From NCBI GenBank assembly GCA_016927835.1, contig JAFGMA010000313.1, positions 1 to 36,240 of the forward strand: a stretch of 36,240 nt of DNA. Direction: 5' to 3'. The translations under genes and the position numbers were made by a program. Below are positions 18,171 to 27,353 of this stretch, in pieces. Numbering within the stretch: the stretch's first letter is position 1; each line of letters opens with the position of its first letter. Source of the stretch: Candidatus Zhuqueibacterota bacterium. GTDB lineage: Bacteria > Zhuqueibacterota > Zhuqueibacteria > Thermofontimicrobiales > Sulfurfontimicrobiaceae. The notes under the pieces were generated by a model that was not told the origin of the DNA, made no database searches, and saw only the letters and a program-made list of their open reading frames with translations.

Positions 18171-18579
18171 ACGTTTTCCTTTCCTGAAAAGTGATTTTAA
18201 TATTGGAGATATCGCATTTCAGAGAATCAAATTTCGTTCCATTTTGTGTTTTGAGGATTGAAAATTATTAAATTATAATCATTATCCGGCTTAATGACTT
18301 GATTTTAAAATTATTATAATTCCATGAACGGCATTTTTCACTGTCTTTTAGCTGAAATTTGCTTTTGCACTGATTCATTACGATCCAATATTTAATGAGA
18401 CTGTACCTGTTGTTTTGAATTCGATCGGATGGTAAGGGGATCTGCCGTGCTATCGGGAGTGTTAATTGCATAAAATTATAATTTCAAAGCGAATATGGCG
18501 TTCGATTATTGAGGATCCGTTTGCAGGAATGAATGGTCCGAAAAAAGAGGATTACAGACAAGAATTACGAAATGGTTTA
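18171..18579. other. AT-rich gap upstream of the PKD/cadherin protein gene
   Basis: About 409 bases with no convincing gene on either strand. The part nearest the ATG at 18170 has the Shine-Dalgarno GGAAAGGAAAACGT and very AT-rich sequence (18265-18325) that could contain the promoter, but I see no clear -35/-10 pair. No terminator hairpin is evident after the lipoprotein stop at 18580. Confidence 0.5.
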
Positions 18580-19626
18580 CTATTTTGCAGAGGAAATCCC
18601 TTCATAACCGAATTCATAGATCAGCTTTCCGTCCCCTGCCCAGAGATTCCCGTTGAAATCAAAAGCCAGATACGCAATATTTTTAACAGGTTGCTCCCGG
18701 TTGAATTCGTCAACGTAAATCGGCTTATACGTGGTGATGATTTTCATTCCATCATCGAGGTGAAAAATTAAATTATCCAGGAAATCGCTGATCCAGAGGT
18801 GACGCCCGTCCCAAGCGATCCCGCCCAGCTTTTCAGCCGGAACAAGAAATTTGCCACGAAACAGCGATGGATGTTGCCCGAATTGCAAAATTATATTGCT
18901 TCGCGTCGATGCCCAAAGGTGCGTGCCGTCGGTTGTCAGGTCAGATAATTCGTAAGCTACAGGAGTCGTGCCTTCGATTTTGCCGGTCGATGGGCTCAGG
19001 CTGTGCATCCGCGTTGAATCACACGTCCAATAGACATTTAGATAGGTCAATCCGTAGAATTTCGGATTTTCATACGGAAAGCTGTTTTGCCCAATCGCTG
19101 AAAATCCGCTGGCGAAATTGCCTAAAAACACCCTTCGCCTGGTTTCGCCAAACCAGCTTACGCCGGCAAATAAATTCGCGAAGCGCCAGCAGAAACCCTC
19201 AAATTGCGGTACATTGGCATCAGATCGATGATAATCTCTTTTTGTGATCAGTGGTTTTGGCAGCACCAGTTTCATCGTCCTGTCAGAATTAAAAAGGAGC
19301 ACCGTTTTATCGAAGACCACGTAATTCGAGCGCTTGATTCGTATTCTATATTCTCCGGGAACCAGCGACAGAAAGCTGAATCTCCCCAGGCTGTCGGTAA
19401 CAACCACGGTATCGCTGAAGGCTGAATCGTAGAGCAAGCGCAATGCTTCCAGTTCGAGTTCGGTCGAAGCCAGGGCTTCGTCGCTGTCAATGTCGCAGAC
19501 TGTGCCTGAAAGCTGATATCGCGGTGTTTCTGGCGCGAGTATATCGTGCTGTTGGCGCTTCCAGCAAGTGAATGTTACCAAAAGGCTTGCCATCAGCACT
19601 ATTCGAGGTAAAAACAAGGTCCGCAT
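18580..19626 (-). CDS. Lipoprotein with CarboxypepD-reg-like domain and propeller-like repeats (full-length paralogue)
   Basis: A 348-residue envelope protein. The hydrophobic leader ends at Cys21 (LVTFTC), which aligns with the better lipobox of its paralogue at 24295-25116, so lipidation is likely. Residues about 37-120 form a carboxypeptidase-regulatory-like beta sandwich (YQLSGTVCDIDSDEALA ... TDSLGRFSFLSLVPGEYRIRI). From 150 on there are Vgb/NHL-like blades: GLTYLNVYWTCDS, DLTTDGTHLWAS, GIAWDGRHLWISD and YLAFDFNGNLWAGD. GAGG six bases before the ATG at 19626 supports the start. Only 26 bases separate it from the stop of the streptopain-like gene, so co-transcription is likely. It shares the CxKRQQH anchor, PLITK(R/K)xYxR and FEGFCW motifs with its paralogue. 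No enzyme motif is seen. It may be a surface partner, receptor or inhibitor of the protease, which is speculation. Confidence 0.75.
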   Translation of the reverse strand: MRTLFLPRIVLMASLLVTFTCWKRQQHDILAPETPRYQLSGTVCDIDSDEALASTELELEALRLLYDSAFSDTVVVTDSLGRFSFLSLVPGEYRIRIKRSNYVVFDKTVLLFNSDRTMKLVLPKPLITKRDYHRSDANVPQFEGFCWRFANLFAGVSWFGETRRRVFLGNFASGFSAIGQNSFPYENPKFYGLTYLNVYWTCDSTRMHSLSPSTGKIEGTTPVAYELSDLTTDGTHLWASTRSNIILQFGQHPSLFRGKFLVPAEKLGGIAWDGRHLWISDFLDNLIFHLDDGMKIITTYKPIYVDEFNREQPVKNIAYLAFDFNGNLWAGDGKLIYEFGYEGISSAK

Positions 19627-19652
19627 TGCTTGCCTCAGCGAGTCATTTGATG

Positions 19653-22600
19653 CTATCGAACGAGCACCATTTTTCTGATGCCCCGAGTGTTAGTGGCGAT
19701 GATTTGGTAAAGATAAATCCCTGAACTCAATTCGCAACCATTCTCGTCACGCGTATCCCAGAGAATTTTGTGCGATCCTGACTCCATCCTCTTATCTGCC
19801 AGGATTCTTACTTCCTTCCCCAATACATTGAATATTTTTATCGTGACATGCGTATCGTGTGCCAGTTGAAAAATAATAGCCGTTTGGTGATTAAACGGGT
19901 TTGGATAATTCTGAGAAATCAACCAGCCATTCGGCAGCGCGTCGCGATATGTCGTAACGCGCATGCGGATCGATTTTGGAGATGCCCCGCTGGTTTTGAT
20001 CTGAATTTCTTCATCGAAGCTCTGCCCTGCCGATTTACCCGGATGAAATATTACTTGTATGCTGTCAATTGAACCGGACTGGAGGGAATAGCCGGTACCG
20101 GATACTTCAAGTCGCCCGGCTGCCCCGATCACTTTAAAATGCACCGGATCGGTAACTGTGATCGCTTCAATATGAATCGGATCGGGCGAACCATTTTTCA
20201 AATAGAGTGTTAATTTTTTCGACTGATTGATGTTGACAGAGCCAAAATCCAAGGGATTCGGTGCGAGGGTCAAAACTGTTTTAAAGGTTGTTGCCGCCCT
20301 GGATGTACCGCCAAAGCTGCCCATATTCAGACAATACCCGTGCGGAAAGCGCTCGTTTAAAACATCTTCGTTGGGATCGCCACCGTCGATGCACGGCGAA
20401 AACCTCTGAAGGGTATAATCGTTGCCAAAGAGCGGTGGTTCCGAAATATTGCCTGCTCCCCATCCCACCGTTCGGTTGCTCTGTTTTGTGCCCGAGATCC
20501 AATGAGCGGATGAAGTATCGACATTTGAATAATAAAACGCGATGTGATCGGTGTCGCTCAAGTAATTTCGAAACGAAACCACGCCTCCGGTTTCAATTTC
20601 ATTATGCCATATTATTGAATTTGAAACGCATAAGTCATTTTCGCCATACAGGACAAAACACTCGCTGCCCGCAATTGCCCGATTATCACAAATGGAAATA
20701 TTTTTAAACTGAGCCGAAGAATGGCGGCTGATAATGATTCCACCGTTTTTACTGAGACAGTTTTTACTAAACAAAAAGTTTTGAATTTTAGCTGCCGATT
20801 CGTAGCAATAAACAAGTCCGCCGTATTCAAGATTACAATTATCAATTTTTGAATGACAAACAACCGGATTCGATTTTTCGAGAAACAATGCAGAGGCATT
20901 GTAATACGGATAGGTACCTTTGGTATTGACATCGCGGATGATACAATACAGCATCGTATCGTCGTCAGCACTCTCGATGAAATGAATCCCGCACCAGCCT
21001 GCTGCAGGATCAGCAGCCTTAAATTGTATCGAATCTTGCTCTGTTCCGATTGCCTTCAAACATGCTTTTTCACTTATTTTCAAGTGATAAGGTCCTGCGA
21101 AAACAAGATTTACACCAGGTTCAATTACCAGGGATCGGTTATCGGGCACAATGATATTGCCATTGATAGCAAATGGACTGCTGCTTTTTTTCATGATACC
21201 AAACAATTCGCCTTCAAACCGTAAATATGCACGCAATTCGACTACTTGTGGCGATCTTTCGGCAATGGTTATTTTGAGGCTATCATGAATCATTTGCTTG
21301 TATGCAGAATCAGGAAAATAGGTGACTTTAAAGCTGTCGATTGTACCGGGGAGCAGCACAAATACCCGAATCGGTGACAACTCGGAGCCGCTAACGCCCG
21401 ATACCTTAAAACGAGCCGCATTTGATATCGATATATCCTTTATTTTCAGCGCATTGCTGCACCCATTTTTGATGTAAACAAGCTGTTCCTTCTGCTGATC
21501 CCTTATTCCCATTTGACCGAAATCTATGGGATTCGGGCAAATCGTCAATACCAGCCGATCAGTGGTTGCGGCAAAGGCAGTGCCACCATAAGCTCCCAAA
21601 TTGATGCAGAATCCGTGCGGCATGGATTCATCCAAAATTGCATCCTCAGGATCTCCGGCGTCTATACAGGGAGACGTTGGCGCTGGCGAATACGGGCGAA
21701 CGGCATCGGAGGCAAAAATCGGATCGATACTATGATTGCCGCGTTCCAGATGAATTTCCGTAAAGCTATTTCGGATTCCGTGAATCGCTTCATTTGAAAC
21801 GGTATCGAAGATACAATAATTTAAGCTGATCGAGCAGGGCGCATTCGTCACGCCTGTAAATGCCAGCGAAGCCCCAAATTTGGCGGAATTGTCCCAAATA
21901 ATTGAATTTTTAAAACTGATGCGATTTTCACCTTCAAGGCAAATCGCTCCGCCGGTTTCACTTGCCTTGTTATTCACAACAGTAATATTTTTGAAATTAA
22001 CCTGACTATCCTTGCAATAAATTGCACCTCCCCGCTGCGCCCGGTTGGTGTCGAGGAGTAAATTGGCAAAGTTGGCGTTTGAGCCGGACAGATAAAGCGC
22101 GCCTCCGCGGCTCCCCCTGTTTTCAGATAATCTCGAATATCGGATAGTCGGCGATGAGTTTTCGATGTGAATCGCACCGGAAAAATCGCCCATGTTTTCC
22201 ACATTTCTTATAACGAAATACGTTAGCGTATCATCGTTGCCGGAATTGATGAAGCTTAAACCGTTCCAATCGGACTGAGGAGGTGGCGCGCGAAAATGGA
22301 CTGAATCGTCAATTGATCCGTTGATGACCAGTCTCGCTTTCTCGCCAACCGTCAGCCGGCAGGGCTTGCCAAAGATGACATTGGTTCCTGCGGCGATTCG
22401 TAACGAATTTCCGGTTTCCACAGAAATATCCTGAAAAATGTAATACGGCGAATGCTGCCCGTCCCAGGTTCCCGAAATTGTTTTAGATTCAATCAAAGTG
22501 CCGCTGCTCAGCATGCCGAATCCTTCGAGAGTAAGCTCCAAATACTGAGTTGTGTCGAGATACGAGATGAAAAGCGTTCCCAGAAGCGGTCCCGGGCTGT

Positions 22601-24065
22601 CCGGTGTGCAGCAGATGAAAAGCTTCAGTTCAGAATCAGCTTCAAGCGCAAATGCCCCTATTAATTCGGTGAAAAGGCTACCAGTGCGACTGATGGTAAA
22701 ATTTTCAGAAGCGATGAGGTAATCAATTTTGAGCGTATCCTGCCCAGCGTTTTTGATTGTAACTCCCTGGATCGATGAAGTTTCGCCGATAATCGTCGGC
22801 TCGAATTCGATATGATCCGGTTCAATGGAGAGTTTGGGTTGTGCAATATGCGTCGGCTTAATATCAACAATCCCATATTTTACAATATTAAATTCATCGC
22901 CTATATTTTCCGGCAGTAAATACCAGGCATCTGTTATTGAAACGGGCAAGGCTCCCCCCCATCCAAAATTCAGGTGATAGAAGCCATCTGTGTTGTATCC
23001 GTCCGCGATCACCGAATGCGCTGCATCGTTGTTGCTATTGGCAATGGCAAGCTGAACTGGCAATTTTTGCATGATATTTTCTTTGAATTTATTGTAAAAT
23101 TTCTCCGGTGACGGAAGGTACAGCGACTCATAGCCTTTGAATTTTTGCTTCAGCGCGAATGGTACTAATCGTGTAAAGGTCACGGAAGCGCTGCTTGAAT
23201 ATTTCATATCCATTGCAATGCCGCAGGTGAGATTGAGTGCGGCGATTTCCTCATCATTGAGCGGTTGATTGCCGGCGTACTTATGCTGAATGTGATCGAG
23301 GTAGCGATTGAGTGCTTTGAATGACGGAAATTGCAAGCGTGTGCTGTCTTGATCAATCGCTAAATGATCGGAGGAATACCTGTCGGTTGAATCGAAAGAA
23401 ACATTACCGATATATTTGTGATAATGCACGATTTGCGCCATGGCTACCGCAACACACCCAACCAGGCTGCGGCTGTTGGTTTGCGGATCGATCGGACAGA
23501 AATCATTGTATGGCGCGAGTTGGTGCCATGTCGTTTCTATCCACCCACCGGTTGGTGTGCTGCCTATGGGCGGATATTGTCGGAAAGTTTGGGAATTGCT
23601 CTTAGATATTCGATTGCTTTGATAATTACGCCATTTCAAATTATTTGCTTTTTTTATTGCCAATGGCAAGTGGGTTACAGCTTTCATTCTTTGCTGCAAA
23701 TCATTGGCTAATATTTGATACAAAATATTGGCTTCGCTCGAATCTTCCGACCAGTCATGGCGGAATGAGTAGGCGATGATGGGCTCCAAATTGGTATCAG
23801 CCGAACAGATGATAAATCCCTTCGGGTGCAATGTCGCAGTGTAAGCGATGATTATATCGGAATTGTGTGCTTTAATTTCATTAATCGCCTCAAGTTGCGG
23901 CTGATGCGACAAAAGCATTTCTTGTGGCAGGTGTTGGAATCTCTCGTCGATAAAGCAAACCATACATTCTGAAATCTTGCGTCGTTCCATTGCCATTGTT
24001 CTGAGACAGGTGAGGCAAAGCATGGCAAACACCACGATTTGGACGGTTGTATTGACTCTTTTCAT
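19653..24065 (-). CDS. Streptopain-like (C10) cysteine protease with beta-helix and Hydin-like modules and a sorting domain
   Basis: A 1470-residue secreted protein. After a signal peptide (about 1-25) and a Spi-type propeptide (30-165) comes a peptidase C10 domain. Catalytic Cys204 lies in LVGCVAVAMAQI and His350 in AAHSVIADGY, followed by FYHLNFGWGG (Asn366, Trp369). Three ASPM/Hydin-like Ig segments (IEFEPTIIGETS, NPIDFGQMGIRD, NPLDFGSVNINQ) alternate with two right-handed beta-helix blocks (GGAIHIENSSPTIRYSRLSEN, SNPVVCHSKIDNCNLEYGG), each closed by PCIDxGDP and GxxGGT. The C-terminus is a sorting module (SQNYPNPFNHQT ... SSGIYLYQI ... KMVLVR). A TTG start at 24107 is open, but the ATG at 24065 begins exactly at the signal peptide and is preferred. 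It lies between two paralogous lipoprotein genes. Secretion followed by propeptide removal is expected from the family; its substrate is unknown. Confidence 0.88.
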   Translation of the reverse strand: MKRVNTTVQIVVFAMLCLTCLRTMAMERRKISECMVCFIDERFQHLPQEMLLSHQPQLEAINEIKAHNSDIIIAYTATLHPKGFIICSADTNLEPIIAYSFRHDWSEDSSEANILYQILANDLQQRMKAVTHLPLAIKKANNLKWRNYQSNRISKSNSQTFRQYPPIGSTPTGGWIETTWHQLAPYNDFCPIDPQTNSRSLVGCVAVAMAQIVHYHKYIGNVSFDSTDRYSSDHLAIDQDSTRLQFPSFKALNRYLDHIQHKYAGNQPLNDEEIAALNLTCGIAMDMKYSSSASVTFTRLVPFALKQKFKGYESLYLPSPEKFYNKFKENIMQKLPVQLAIANSNNDAAHSVIADGYNTDGFYHLNFGWGGALPVSITDAWYLLPENIGDEFNIVKYGIVDIKPTHIAQPKLSIEPDHIEFEPTIIGETSSIQGVTIKNAGQDTLKIDYLIASENFTISRTGSLFTELIGAFALEADSELKLFICCTPDSPGPLLGTLFISYLDTTQYLELTLEGFGMLSSGTLIESKTISGTWDGQHSPYYIFQDISVETGNSLRIAAGTNVIFGKPCRLTVGEKARLVINGSIDDSVHFRAPPPQSDWNGLSFINSGNDDTLTYFVIRNVENMGDFSGAIHIENSSPTIRYSRLSENRGSRGGALYLSGSNANFANLLLDTNRAQRGGAIYCKDSQVNFKNITVVNNKASETGGAICLEGENRISFKNSIIWDNSAKFGASLAFTGVTNAPCSISLNYCIFDTVSNEAIHGIRNSFTEIHLERGNHSIDPIFASDAVRPYSPAPTSPCIDAGDPEDAILDESMPHGFCINLGAYGGTAFAATTDRLVLTICPNPIDFGQMGIRDQQKEQLVYIKNGCSNALKIKDISISNAARFKVSGVSGSELSPIRVFVLLPGTIDSFKVTYFPDSAYKQMIHDSLKITIAERSPQVVELRAYLRFEGELFGIMKKSSSPFAINGNIIVPDNRSLVIEPGVNLVFAGPYHLKISEKACLKAIGTEQDSIQFKAADPAAGWCGIHFIESADDDTMLYCIIRDVNTKGTYPYYNASALFLEKSNPVVCHSKIDNCNLEYGGLVYCYESAAKIQNFLFSKNCLSKNGGIIISRHSSAQFKNISICDNRAIAGSECFVLYGENDLCVSNSIIWHNEIETGGVVSFRNYLSDTDHIAFYYSNVDTSSAHWISGTKQSNRTVGWGAGNISEPPLFGNDYTLQRFSPCIDGGDPNEDVLNERFPHGYCLNMGSFGGTSRAATTFKTVLTLAPNPLDFGSVNINQSKKLTLYLKNGSPDPIHIEAITVTDPVHFKVIGAAGRLEVSGTGYSLQSGSIDSIQVIFHPGKSAGQSFDEEIQIKTSGASPKSIRMRVTTYRDALPNGWLISQNYPNPFNHQTAIIFQLAHDTHVTIKIFNVLGKEVRILADKRMESGSHKILWDTRDENGCELSSGIYLYQIIATNTRGIRKMVLVR

Positions 24066-24122
24066 TATGCAAATACACCCGGATGATTGAATTGACTCTG
24101 AGAACAACTCGATGCATGCACA

Positions 24123-24172
24123 TCATGTCATTTCGGCAGGCACTCATTGTGAGCACCTGCCTCATGACATGA
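24123..24172. promoter_or_regulatory. Long interrupted hairpin upstream of the C10 protease gene
   Basis: TCATGTCAT (24123-24131), GGCAGG (24135-24140) and CTCA (24043-type inner arm at 24143-24146) pair with TGAG (24150-24153), CCTGCC (24156-24161) and ATGACATGA (24164-24172). This gives 19 base pairs in three stems with small, near-symmetrical internal loops and a three-base apical loop. It lies 57 bases upstream of the ATG at 24065, between the truncated lipoprotein gene and the protease gene. It could be an RNA regulatory hairpin, an attenuator or a repeat element. No long U tract follows on the minus strand. Confidence 0.55.
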
Positions 24173-24294
24173 AGATAAGGGAGAACAAGTATGAATTGGG
24201 CTTCTATTTCAGGAGAATGATCATCCGCGAGCGGTTTTGGCTGCTGACGAAGTAATTAAAATTCATGCGGATGATTCTGACGCAAACTGGTTTT

Positions 24295-25116
24295 TCAAAT
24301 AAGCTTGAAAACGCAACTTTTTAAAATCGAAGGATGTTCACCGAATTTTAAAATTTTGAATTGCCGCGTATTCGCCTTGCGCGCAATCGCCCAGAGGTGA
24401 GAGGCATCCGAAGTAAGGTCGAAGCACTCATACCCGAGCGTGACCACGCTCTCGACACTTGCATCAGACGCGCTTAAACTCATTATCTTCAGAGAATCAC
24501 AGATCCAGAATCGCCTGAGAAAAGCTAATCCATGGAAGCGGGGATTATTGTTCACTTGAAATTGATCCCCCACGAATCTGAATCCTTCGGTGAAATTTCC
24601 CTCAGCCAGATTGAATCCTCCGGATCCAAATGCAACACCAGCTAAAACATTGTCATATTTCCAACAAAAGCCTTCGAAAATAGGTACATCGATTGATGTG
24701 CGATAATATTCTTTTTTTGTTATCAAGGGTTTGGCAATCGATGTTTCGAATATCCTGTCTTCGTAGAGAATAAGAATAAGTTTTTCAAAGATATCACAGA
24801 GATTTCGCCGGGCAATAAACCGGTAATAACCGGGAACAAATGATGGTAATTCGTATATCCCAAGGCTGTCTGTTGTATCGGCAGCACCTGCGAATTCTAT
24901 TTCATGTAAAAGAATATGTTTTTCAAAACGAATCTGGATATTTGGCAGTGGTTCCAGGGTATCGATATCGCGTATCGTTCCGGTTAAATCATATCGAGGG
25001 ATTTCCAGTGCCAGCACTTCGTGTTGCTGCCGTTTGAAACAAGCCGAGAACATCAGAAAGAATGCAAGCAGCATGCACCAAATAATTCTCTCAAACTTGG
25101 GCGAAACCTCCCACAT
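24295..25116 (-). CDS. Lipoprotein paralogue, truncated at the C-terminus
   Basis: A 273-residue lipoprotein. The hydrophobic leader ends in the lipobox FSAC (Cys26), directly followed by FKRQQHE, which matches WKRQQHD of the 348-residue paralogue at 18580-19626. The regulatory beta-sandwich (YDLTGTIRDIDTLEPLP ... TDSLGIYELPSFVPGYYRF), PLITKKEYYR, FEGFCWKY and blades GLAFLRRFWICDS and DLTSDASHLWAI all align. The protein ends shortly after KFGEHPSI, where the paralogue continues for about 95 residues with two more blades (GIAWDGRHLW, NLWAGDGKL). No remnant of that part is seen in the 190 bases beyond the stop. The ATG at 25116 lacks a clear Shine-Dalgarno; the next Met (25074) would also keep the lipobox. 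It could be a functional short form or a decaying copy. Confidence 0.7.
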   Translation of the reverse strand: MWEVSPKFERIIWCMLLAFFLMFSACFKRQQHEVLALEIPRYDLTGTIRDIDTLEPLPNIQIRFEKHILLHEIEFAGAADTTDSLGIYELPSFVPGYYRFIARRNLCDIFEKLILILYEDRIFETSIAKPLITKKEYYRTSIDVPIFEGFCWKYDNVLAGVAFGSGGFNLAEGNFTEGFRFVGDQFQVNNNPRFHGLAFLRRFWICDSLKIMSLSASDASVESVVTLGYECFDLTSDASHLWAIARKANTRQFKILKFGEHPSILKSCVFKLI

Positions 25117-25476
25117 TCAACTGACAGGCTTTTTCGCGATCAACCTATAAATCGTTAAAAACATCGATAAGGTGAGAAAAGCGCTTTCATATTCAAGATT
25201 TTTGCTGCATTCGGCGACAGATCAGTTTATTTGCGCTGGTCACGCAAATTTTATTCCAGCATTTGATAACGAAAATTGGATCAATAAGTTTCTTGTTATT
25301 ATTCAGTTTAATGCGTGCAGATTTTCAGCAGGAATTATTGGATAAGTGATAGACGTGAGAAATAATGCAATTTCTTGCATGGGAGTAAGAGCAACCTTGC
25401 ACATGCGTAATGATCGCGCGTTTGAGGCAGATGAGATGGCTTCTACGGAATTGATATCATTTGCCAGAATGCGTAA
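25117..25476. other. Gap between the lipoprotein block and the sugar-uptake operon
   Basis: About 360 bases without a convincing gene. The one structured element is ATGCAA/TTGCAT (25365-25370 and 25375-25380, loop TTTC), a perfect six-base dyad without a U tract. The part upstream of 25116 should hold the promoter for the lipoprotein/protease block, but no good -35/-10 pair is visible to me. Confidence 0.45.
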
Positions 25477-26379
25477 TTATTTTGGATTGGGCACAAACGA
25501 TCCACCGCGGCAGCGCTTCAGGTAATTCAGCGAATGCACCTGCCCCGTCATTTCGAGATCGCCACGGTAAACAGGATCGTGCCAGCCTTCAATATCAATT
25601 GAACCTGCGAAACCGCCCCAACGCAATTCGGAGATAATATCGGTCCAGTTGCAGTCACCAAAACCGGGCGTGCGATGGAATGCGAATTGTTTCGGTCCAT
25701 GAATCCCGAACTCCTGCACCACGTCCCAGTGAATGGTGCAGCACTTTCCGTGCAGATGAAATATTTTAGAGACCCATTTGCGCAATTGTGGTATGGGATC
25801 GATCAGCGATACCATTTGATGGCAGGGTTCCCATTCCAGTCCCAAATTCGGCTCAGGAACCGCGTTGAACATCATTTCCCAGGCAGTCGGATTGTGCGCA
25901 ATATTCCAATCGCCGCTTTCCCAGGTGCCGCCCATATCGCAATTTTCGAACGCCAGGCGGATACCCTTATCAGCGGCGCGCTTAGCCAGATTACCGAAAA
26001 CCTGTTTGAAACGCTCGATGGATTGGTCAATCGGCTTTCCCCGAACACGACCGGTAAATCCTGCCACGATATCGGCGCCGAACAGATGGGCATTGTCGAT
26101 CAATATTTTCCATCCGTCCAGCGTCTGCAAATCAGTTTGTTGGGTTTCCAATGGATTCCCGAAAACGCCGACCGAACTGATAAACGCGCCGGAATCATCG
26201 ATTGCTTCCATCACTTCATGAGCGAGTTTCTTGATATCGGTGTCACCCAACGTTTGCCAGAACGTAATCGAAAAACTCTCGAAACCGTGCGGCAGGATTT
26301 GTTTGATATACGGCGCGCCTTTATCTCCGGGAACCAGGGTTCCGATTCGGATGGCTTCATTTTTAACATCTAATTTCAT
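25477..26379 (-). CDS. Sugar phosphate isomerase/epimerase-like TIM barrel (AP endonuclease 2 superfamily)
   Basis: A 300-residue cytosolic xylose-isomerase-like TIM barrel. Candidate divalent-metal ligands are seen in order: Glu in LAFENCDMG, Glu in LGLEWEPCH, His in FHLHGK and Glu in SIDIEGWHDP. The family includes ketose epimerases, IolE/IolI and many uncharacterised sugar isomerases, so a keto-sugar substrate is plausible but not defined. AAAGGAG lies six bases before the ATG at 26379 and three before an adjacent ATG at 26382; I chose the former for spacing. It is 113 bases after the permease gene, last in the putative uptake operon, and may handle the imported sugar. Confidence 0.83.
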   Translation of the reverse strand: MKLDVKNEAIRIGTLVPGDKGAPYIKQILPHGFESFSITFWQTLGDTDIKKLAHEVMEAIDDSGAFISSVGVFGNPLETQQTDLQTLDGWKILIDNAHLFGADIVAGFTGRVRGKPIDQSIERFKQVFGNLAKRAADKGIRLAFENCDMGGTWESGDWNIAHNPTAWEMMFNAVPEPNLGLEWEPCHQMVSLIDPIPQLRKWVSKIFHLHGKCCTIHWDVVQEFGIHGPKQFAFHRTPGFGDCNWTDIISELRWGGFAGSIDIEGWHDPVYRGDLEMTGQVHSLNYLKRCRGGSFVPNPK

Positions 26380-26492
26380 CATCAGCTCCTTTGGTTGGTG
26401 CAATTTACATCTTACAATTATATGAATTATGAATGATCACGCATTTGAATCGAATTCTTCTCAAAGCACAGAATCTCATGTAAATTAGCAAT

Positions 26493-27353
26493 CTATTCCT
26501 TCAGTCCGGTAAGCACCACCCCCTGAATGAAATATCTTTGCGCGAAGAAGAACACGATGATCACCGGAATAGTCATCACAGCCGATGCCGCCATGAGCAT
26601 GCTCCATTCGGAAGAATTTGCAGACTGAAGTGCCTGCAGCGCTTGCGACATCGTCATCAGTAGTCGATCGTGGATGTAAATAAGCGGTCCGAGAAAATCA
26701 TTCCACGACCACATAAATTGGAAAATGACAATCGTAATAATTGCCGGTCGCACGAGCGGGAACATGATTTTCCAGTATATTTGAAAATAATTGCAGCCAT
26801 CGATTTTTGCTGCATCCATAAAATCGCGCGGGATTGTCTTGTAAAATTGGCGCAGCAGAAATATGAAAAATGCGTGCCCGAAAAATGACGGAGCCCATAA
26901 AGGCTTCAACGAATTCACCCAACCGATTTTAGAATAGATCAAATACAGCGGAATCATGGTGACCTGATGTGGTAACATCATGGTTGACAGCAGGATGATG
27001 AAAAATATGTCCCTGCCGGGCCATTTCAACCGGGCGAATGAAAACGCAACCATTGAGCTTGCAAGGGTGATGCCGATAATCGACAGCAGCGCCACCAGTG
27101 TTGTGTTCAGAAAATAGCGTCCAAAGTCCATATAATTTAATGTCTTGGGGTAGTTGCTAAATACAACCGGATCGGGAACAAGCATTTCGGTCAGGGTCGT
27201 TGCATTCAAAATTTGAATATCACTCTTCAATGATGTGACAATCAACCAATAAAAAGGCAGGACAAAAATAGCCGCACCGGCGATGAGAATTGCATGCCTC
27301 AAACCGATTCTGAGAGCTCCCTTAGCGCGTACTAATGACTTTTTTCTGGTCAT
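26493..27353 (-). CDS. Carbohydrate ABC transporter permease (MalG/AraQ type)
   Basis: A 286-residue inner-membrane permease of the CUT1 class with about six transmembrane helices (first at 21-41). The cytoplasmic EAA loop, which docks the ATPase, is at about 179-203 (MDAAKIDGCNYFQIYWKIMFPL). The ATG at 27353 overlaps the stop of the upstream binding-protein/permease fusion by four bases (ATGA), so the two products are translationally coupled. It should pair with the permease half of that fusion as a heterodimer. The C-terminus ends QGVVLTGLKE, typical of MalG-like proteins. No ATPase gene is present in the window, so a shared MsmK/MalK-type ATPase encoded elsewhere is inferred. Substrate unknown. 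Confidence 0.93.
   Translation of the reverse strand: MTRKKSLVRAKGALRIGLRHAILIAGAAIFVLPFYWLIVTSLKSDIQILNATTLTEMLVPDPVVFSNYPKTLNYMDFGRYFLNTTLVALLSIIGITLASSMVAFSFARLKWPGRDIFFIILLSTMMLPHQVTMIPLYLIYSKIGWVNSLKPLWAPSFFGHAFFIFLLRQFYKTIPRDFMDAAKIDGCNYFQIYWKIMFPLVRPAIITIVIFQFMWSWNDFLGPLIYIHDRLLMTMSQALQALQSANSSEWSMLMAASAVMTIPVIIVFFFAQRYFIQGVVLTGLKE

Noticed and set aside
25675-26373. Long plus-strand open frame of 232 codons opposite the TIM-barrel isomerase gene
   Set aside because: It lies wholly antisense to a well-supported gene, has no domain pattern or Shine-Dalgarno, and its composition is that of a complementary-strand shadow.
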